Assembly: GCA_964534765.1 (NCBI GenBank)
Contig: CAZHRJ010000019.1
Location: 1 to 32,434 of the forward strand
DNA from: CAZHRJ01 sp964534765
Lineage (GTDB): Bacteria > Lindowbacteria > 2-12-FULL-62-27
DNA length: 32,434 nt
Direction: 5' to 3'
Part shown: piece after piece, positions 29,501 to 32,434 of the stretch
How the letters are laid out: every line of letters begins with the position of its first letter
How positions within the stretch are numbered: the stretch's first letter is position 1
Program-made: the position numbers and the translations under genes
Notes under the pieces: model-generated
What the model was told of the DNA's origin: nothing
Database searches by the model: none
Seen by the model: the letters and a program-made list of their open reading frames with translations, nothing else

Positions 29501-32434
29501 GGCCAACGCGACGTCGGGCGGCGGCGCGGCGGGTTTGGTGCTGGACACTGAGCGGTTGTATCTGACGGAGAATAGCCAGGTGAGCGGCCTATTCCGGAGC
29601 GACGTGGTGCTGATCACGGACACGTTGGTTCCCGCGGTGAGCAACGGGTTTCTATCATGGGGGCTGTCGGACACGCTGCATATTTCCTATTCGGACGTTC
29701 TGGGCACGACCGAGGAGCGGAGCGACACCGCGCTGGCGGTGGAGATCGCGGCGACCGGCGTGCCGCAGTGGTACGAATCGGCGAACGAAGTGGACGAGGT
29801 GGACACGTACGGCTTTTTAAACGACGTGGCCTATCTGGTGATTTTCGACACGGACGAGAACCGGAATCCCCAGAGTGTGGAGACGGTGACGGTGACGGTT
29901 TGGACGGGGCAGCGTAATTCCGGGATATTGCGTGACACGGAGGTATTTATTCTGACCGAGGTGGGTGAGACGAGCGGGATATTCCGGAGCGTGGCGATCA
30001 ACGTGGTGGACACGGACGCGTTCGGGTCGACCAACAACAACGGCCGAATCGGCGTGGGTTTGGACGACACGATTCATGTCGGGTACACGGACTCCAACTC
30101 AAGCGGCGACGTGCGAGGGGACACGGCGCTCATTCTTGTCGTGCCGACGGCGTCATCGATTCAGTTGTTTGAAGACGCGAGTTACACGAACGCGGTGGAC
30201 ACGTTTCAGACGCGTGATGTGGTGTACGTGTGGGTAAGCGACACGGACGAGAACCGCAACTCGAACGCGTCGGACACGGTGAAGGTGATTGTGATCGTAG
30301 CCAACGGCGTTGCGGAAGGCGGGAGCGCCGCGGGGCTGATGATCGACACGGAGGTATTAACGCTGACGGAAAGCGGGAACAAGACCTACATTTTCCGAAG
30401 CGGAGCGGTGGATGTGACGGACACGCAGGCACCGACAGTGAACAACGGGACGGTCAGCTGGGGGCGGTTTGACACGATGGCGGCGATTTACGGCGACATC
30501 GACGGCGGCAACGACACGACGATCGACACGGCGCTGGCGCTGGAGATCGCGACGGTTGGCGCGGTATCGTTTATCGAGGACCGGTTGTTTGTGGACGAAG
30601 TGGACACGTTGTTGGTGCGGGATTTATTTTTCGTTCAAGTGCAGGACACGGACGAGAATCGGAACCCGCAGTTGGCGGACACGGTGCTGGTGACGGTGTA
30701 CGTGGGCAACGGGACGACCGAGGGCGACGCGGCGGGGTTTGTGTTGGACACGCAGACGATCTTTTTAACGGAGAACTCGCAGGTGAGCGGCATATTCCGG
30801 AGCGACACGTGGATCGTAGTGGACACGCAGGCGCCTGCGGCGCAAAACGGGATACTGGTATGGGGCCGCGGGGACACGATGGTGGCGGCGTATTCGGACG
30901 TTCTGGGCACGACGGAGGACCGGACGGACACGGCGCTGGCGATAACGATTCCGACGAACGCGTTTGTGACGATCTACGAGGATACGGCGTACAGCGACGA
31001 TGTGGACACATTTTTTATCCGGGACATTTTATTCATCCAGATACAGGACACGGACGAGAACCGCAATCCCCAGTCGTTGGACAGCGTGAGTGTGGTGATT
31101 TACGTATCGAACGCGACCGCCGGCGGCGGCGCAGCGGGTTTGGTGATCGACACGGACCGGGTGTATCTGACGGAGATTGGCAATCTGAGCGGCATATTCC
31201 GAAGTGACACGGTAACGGTGACCGACACGCGGTACACCGTGGTGAACGACGGATTCACCAGTTGGGGTTTATCGGACACTTTGCATGTGGCCTACACGGA
31301 CGTAACGGACAGCGGCGAGGAGCGGAGCGACACGGCGTTGGCGTTGGCGATCACGACGAATTCGGTTGTGCAGTGGTTTGAGGGAGCGAGCGAAGTGGAC
31401 GAAGTGGACACGTACAGTTTTCTAAACGACGTGGCCTATCTGGTGGTGTACGACACGGACGAGAACCGCAACCCGCAGATCGCGGACACGGTGACAGTGA
31501 CCGTATTTGTGTCGAAAGCGGGGTCGTTGATCGGCGTAGACACGGAAGTGTTCATTCTGACCGAATCCGGCGAGACGAGCGGCACATTCCGGAGCGCCGC
31601 GATCAACGTGGTGGACACGGACGCCTTCGGATCGACCAACAACAACGGCAGAATCGGCGTGGGTCTGGGCGACACGATTCACGCCGCGTACACGGATTCG
31701 AACACGTCCGCGGACATCCGGAGCGACACAGCGCTGATCATGCTGGCTCCGACGGCGTCGACGATTCAGTTGTTCGAGGACGCGAGCTACACGAATGCGG
31801 TGGATACGTTTCAGACGCGGGATGTGGTGTATGTGTGGGTGAGCGACACGGACGAGAACCGCAACTCGAACGCGACGGACACGGTGAAGGTGATCGTGAT
31901 CGTGGCCAACGGCGTCGCGGAGGGCGGCAGCGCCGCGGGTCTGATGATCGACACGGAGGTATTGACGCTGACGGAGAGCGGTAACAAGACGTATATATTC
32001 CGGAGCGGCGCGGTGGACGTGACGGACACGCAGTCGCCGACGGTGAACAACGGCACGATCAGTTGGGGCCGGTTTGACACGTTGGCCGCCATCTACGGCG
32101 ACATTGACGGCAACGACACGACGATTGACACGGCTCTGGCGCTGGAGATCGCGACGACGGGCGCGGTATCGTTTATGGACGATTCAGGGTTTGTGGACGA
32201 AGTGGACACGTTGTTGGTGCGGGATTTATTTTTCGTTCAAGTGCAGGACACGGACGAGAACAGGAACCCCCAGCTGGTGGACACTGTGCGTGTGACGGTG
32301 TACGTGGGCAACGGTACGAACGAGGGCGCCGCGGCGGGATTGGTGCTGGACACGCAGACGATCTTTTTAACGGAGAATTCGCAGGTGAGCGGTATATTCC
32401 GGAGTGACACGTGGATTGTGGTGGACACGCAGGC
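23532..32434 (+). CDS. Giant secreted repeat protein with DTDENRNP modules (partial, 3' end outside window)
   Basis: One frame is open from 23532 to the window end (2967 codons). The TTG start gives a textbook signal peptide (LTKWTVVLALLTATLVPGAD then AVM); no ribosome site stands out, and an in-frame ATG at 23403 lies inside the MITE-like element. After the signal is a lamin-tail-like domain (SIVFSRIYANGEAG, then GEFMELYNPTPDTVCLNSF), then about 600 residues of beta-rich sequence, then modules of about 134 residues. Each module has an acidic motif DTDENRNP (Ca-binding-like), a strand DTVLVTVYV, LTE-x-SQVSGIFRSDT, and DTALALEI. The protein is very acidic, and I saw no Cys codon after about residue 402. 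Most likely a calcium-stabilised adhesin or S-layer-like surface filament; no sorting signal is in view. Confidence 0.85.
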   Translation, partial: MTKWTVVLALLTATLVPGADAVMTSDSIVFSRIYANGEAGEADAVDDDGEFMELYNPTPDTVCLNSFQFTLGVGAGVGTILFGQSDTIPGFGFYSVTNGAGSNFQPRADTEYGGATINDQIWDMTDATHELEYKAATAMNVDSFNFDNAPATPAGSNSNMPENGDGGLNDTFTIQVRAGNWRPAHSWVASGVGSSTAKTFRAGGAIDMGANGNDFVVVFLSKNRQLADTAPRSRLSVKERMIFLVHGEGRSKVYPQTRVAYIGDTFQVYITAVNRHGYLNDSNANLWNFAPMGANMDTPVEDYGDSIGQMSTHVNNVDSGIKDAFMRGNQGRAYPLIRHNGVNTWFTDPITTITHETGGLNIHFERGVCSGTIIRLISHATNKDTWDRTMADSSLFTFEDRYCTGYMRFYVQTHNQVQAVNRVGDSVDVVYAGDRLYMEVYDTDQRRMDGPGYSGRDTVQVTVWSLYGGDTETWELTEATNSDASSVFSPFQDTGRGLPMTLSQSVGGATNNGILLVGDTWHGRQDTIVIRYVDVTDPHGDTVFDTISLRMSRGFVQWRNISETLNVDSYTIALDTAHVVVYDTNANIDPRNRDTVRILVRNSETGDTQFYTLSESGDDSGVFWSDLDVNGAPNSITFSNTFPLPPFISADHVDGIILTGDKDSVVAVYNDVWDTFEGTTGDTATDTVGTHNPRHGSAVELYNDAGFSSPSQLFELRNDFTGSNPPVLYIQVQDTDANRDPLVADTIFVTVIVENRAIYQGDSPLGIIVDTEVFILTEVGQANAQGMFQSEGINVVDTDAYPAAYNWRINMGLSDTLYVIYWDTTTFPWYAEDTSFDTALAVDAPVASVIQFFEDASFTNAIDTLEASDGDAADGSKDDVLYIMVSDTDENRNPYSRDTVTVTLYAGDGGVAASRTGVILDTETIVLTESAQGSTIFRSSAITISSRIAGTVNDGQLQAGRLDTVYAIYGDLNSTSADTRIDTALIIDNPTSATYQEFGNPPSAQPMFTENPAATDVVDTFQVDQDLLFVTFIDTDENDDPNQKDTIVVLVRSYDAEGDQTYIDSMYMLLRETSDRSGYFRSDTYATTRTDSSTSDTLLAVGPSDTIFALYIDENFSSDELWDTAFIQDEATAGLLQLFENPGFTNTVDTFTTRDAVYIQYTDSDESRDPKRAETMVVTVYVLNGATEGGSAQASQMDTQILVLTESSLQSALFRSAGIVASDTQDTTYNDLRLTWGRDDTMYVIGGDRNDAGGGDTQIDTALALEIATTGAVSFFDDTGFADEVDTFSVRDVFYVQVQDTDENRNPHLFDTLLVTVYVGNNTAEGGDAAALVIDTQTIYLTETSRTSGIFRSDTWTLVDTQVPSVQNGRLSWGRGDTMAAVYSDILGTTEDRTDTVLALEITATGVVTIFDDSGFVDEVDTQLTRDIIWLQVQDTDENRNPQIFDTVSVVAYVSNATSGGGAAGLVLDTERLYLTESSQVSGLFRSDTVLITDTLVPVVGDGRLSWGLSDTMHVAYSDVLGSAEEQVDTVLAIEIASTGVAQWYEGTNEVDEVDTYGFLNDVAYLTVFDTDENLNPQSVETVTVTVFVGQRNSGILQDTEVLILTEVGETSGIFRSGLVNVVDTDAFGLANSNNGRIGVGLDDTIHAVYTDSNSGSEIRSDTALIMTIPTASSIQLFEDASYTNAVETYQVRDLLYVWVSDTDENRNSNAADTVKVRVVVGNGTAEGGSALGLMIDTEVLTLTESGNKTYIFQSGAVVLTDTQAPSVNNGTVSWGRFDTIAVIYGDVDGSDTSLDTALALEMASTGIVTFYEDRLFGNIVDTFQTRDAVYVQVVDTDENRNPQLADTVLVTVYVGNGVAEGSDAAGLVLDTQTIFLTENSQVSGIFRSDTWVLTDTQAPTAQNGVISWGRLDTVHVAYSDVLGTTEDRSDTALALEIAATAVVTIFDDVGFVDDVDTQSTRDFLWLQAQDTDENRNPQLTDTVSVLAYVANATSGGGAAGLVLDTERLYLTENSQVSGLFRSDVVLITDTLVPAVSNGFLSWGLSDTLHISYSDVLGTTEERSDTALAVEIAATGVPQWYESANEVDEVDTYGFLNDVAYLVIFDTDENRNPQSVETVTVTVWTGQRNSGILRDTEVFILTEVGETSGIFRSVAINVVDTDAFGSTNNNGRIGVGLDDTIHVGYTDSNSSGDVRGDTALILVVPTASSIQLFEDASYTNAVDTFQTRDVVYVWVSDTDENRNSNASDTVKVIVIVANGVAEGGSAAGLMIDTEVLTLTESGNKTYIFRSGAVDVTDTQAPTVNNGTVSWGRFDTMAAIYGDIDGGNDTTIDTALALEIATVGAVSFIEDRLFVDEVDTLLVRDLFFVQVQDTDENRNPQLADTVLVTVYVGNGTTEGDAAGFVLDTQTIFLTENSQVSGIFRSDTWIVVDTQAPAAQNGILVWGRGDTMVAAYSDVLGTTEDRTDTALAITIPTNAFVTIYEDTAYSDDVDTFFIRDILFIQIQDTDENRNPQSLDSVSVVIYVSNATAGGGAAGLVIDTDRVYLTEIGNLSGIFRSDTVTVTDTRYTVVNDGFTSWGLSDTLHVAYTDVTDSGEERSDTALALAITTNSVVQWFEGASEVDEVDTYSFLNDVAYLVVYDTDENRNPQIADTVTVTVFVSKAGSLIGVDTEVFILTESGETSGTFRSAAINVVDTDAFGSTNNNGRIGVGLGDTIHAAYTDSNTSADIRSDTALIMLAPTASTIQLFEDASYTNAVDTFQTRDVVYVWVSDTDENRNSNATDTVKVIVIVANGVAEGGSAAGLMIDTEVLTLTESGNKTYIFRSGAVDVTDTQSPTVNNGTISWGRFDTLAAIYGDIDGNDTTIDTALALEIATTGAVSFMDDSGFVDEVDTLLVRDLFFVQVQDTDENRNPQLVDTVRVTVYVGNGTNEGAAAGLVLDTQTIFLTENSQVSGIFRSDTWIVVDTQ
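25731..32434 (+). repeat. Array of at least 17 tandem modules of about 134 residues
   Basis: The DTD of the acidic motif starts at 25731, 26190, 26631, 27018, 27429, 27834, 28239, 28635, 29037, 29442, 29847, 30240, 30645, 31047, 31452, 31845 and 32247. Spacing is 387-459 bp at first and 393-405 bp from 27429 on. All steps are multiples of three, so the frame is kept. Three weaker motif copies lie upstream (24855, 25131, 25278). Confidence 0.9.
27429..32434 (+). repeat. Four-module higher-order repeat (about 1605 bp)
   Basis: Modules cycle through four types: ENRNP with VTVYVGN (27429, 29037, 30645, 32247), ENRNP with VxYVSN/VAYVAN (27834, 29442, 31047), SVETVTVTV/ADTVTVTV with FLNDVAYL before the motif (28239, 29847, 31452) and ENRNSN with VWVSDTD and SGNKTYIF (28635, 30240, 31845). 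Same-type modules are 1602-1608 bp apart. Confidence 0.88.

Noticed and set aside
26626..32428. Many repeated minus-strand frames of about 60-270 codons under the giant gene
   Set aside because: They recur because the sense-strand modules recur; composition (Ser/Pro/Arg/Thr) is the mirror of GACACG-type codons and there are no ribosome sites.
27429..32434. Regular repeats as a CRISPR array
   Set aside because: Period is about 400 bp, the repeats are coding and in frame, and there is no short repeat/spacer pattern.

Overview
The window is a GC-rich, densely coded piece of a bacterial chromosome. Gene spacing, signal peptides, a lipobox lipoprotein, hopanoid-type squalene synthesis (HpnC), an MBOAT acylation locus and a giant secreted repeat protein point to an uncultured, deep-branching Gram-negative-like bacterium. 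The sequence alone does not fix the phylum. No rRNA, tRNA, CRISPR array or intact transposase was seen.

Left part, minus strand (1-4189): a compact run MazG-like pyrophosphohydrolase > one-TM hypothetical > family B DNA polymerase II (polB, ending in a QLGLF clamp-binding tail) > hpnC (cut by the window start). Divergent from it (4242-9329) is a plus-strand catabolic run arcC > ssnA > glyA > ygeY. ArcC, SsnA and YgeY homologues belong to the purine/urate degradation and selenium-linked gene set, so this run probably turns purine-derived intermediates into carbamoyl phosphate/ATP, ammonia and glycine/serine. A bifunctional-nuclease-domain protein and an HDOD/HD signalling protein follow (9374-10775).

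Middle part (10841-17390): a secreted kelch beta-propeller protein with its own promoter and a strong terminator; a secreted beta-lactamase-fold serine hydrolase; then a two-gene sensory unit, an orphan ABC-type substrate-binding lipoprotein plus a hybrid sensor histidine kinase. Several genes here have a -10 box only 7-9 nt before the ATG, suggesting leaderless mRNAs.

Envelope-modification operon (17415-21219): a 20-codon microprotein, a DltD/SGNH-like protein, an MBOAT O-acyltransferase and an ArnT/PMT-like glycosyltransferase, chained by stop/start overlaps. The SGNH gene is split by a 12-G tract that puts its catalytic Asp/His half out of frame. This is either a sequencing error or a phase-variable switch.

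Right part (21247-32434): a mazEF module with a palindromic operator over its -10 box; a small excisionase-HTH + receiver regulator whose promoter carries four TTCGTAA-type direct repeats at 9-10 bp spacing; a 60-bp MITE-like element with a TTA duplication; and the start of a giant secreted protein (at least 2967 codons, running off the window). Its N-terminal lamin-tail-like region is followed by at least 17 modules of about 134 residues marked by DTDENRNP. In the last 5 kb these are organised as a four-module higher-order repeat of about 1605 bp.
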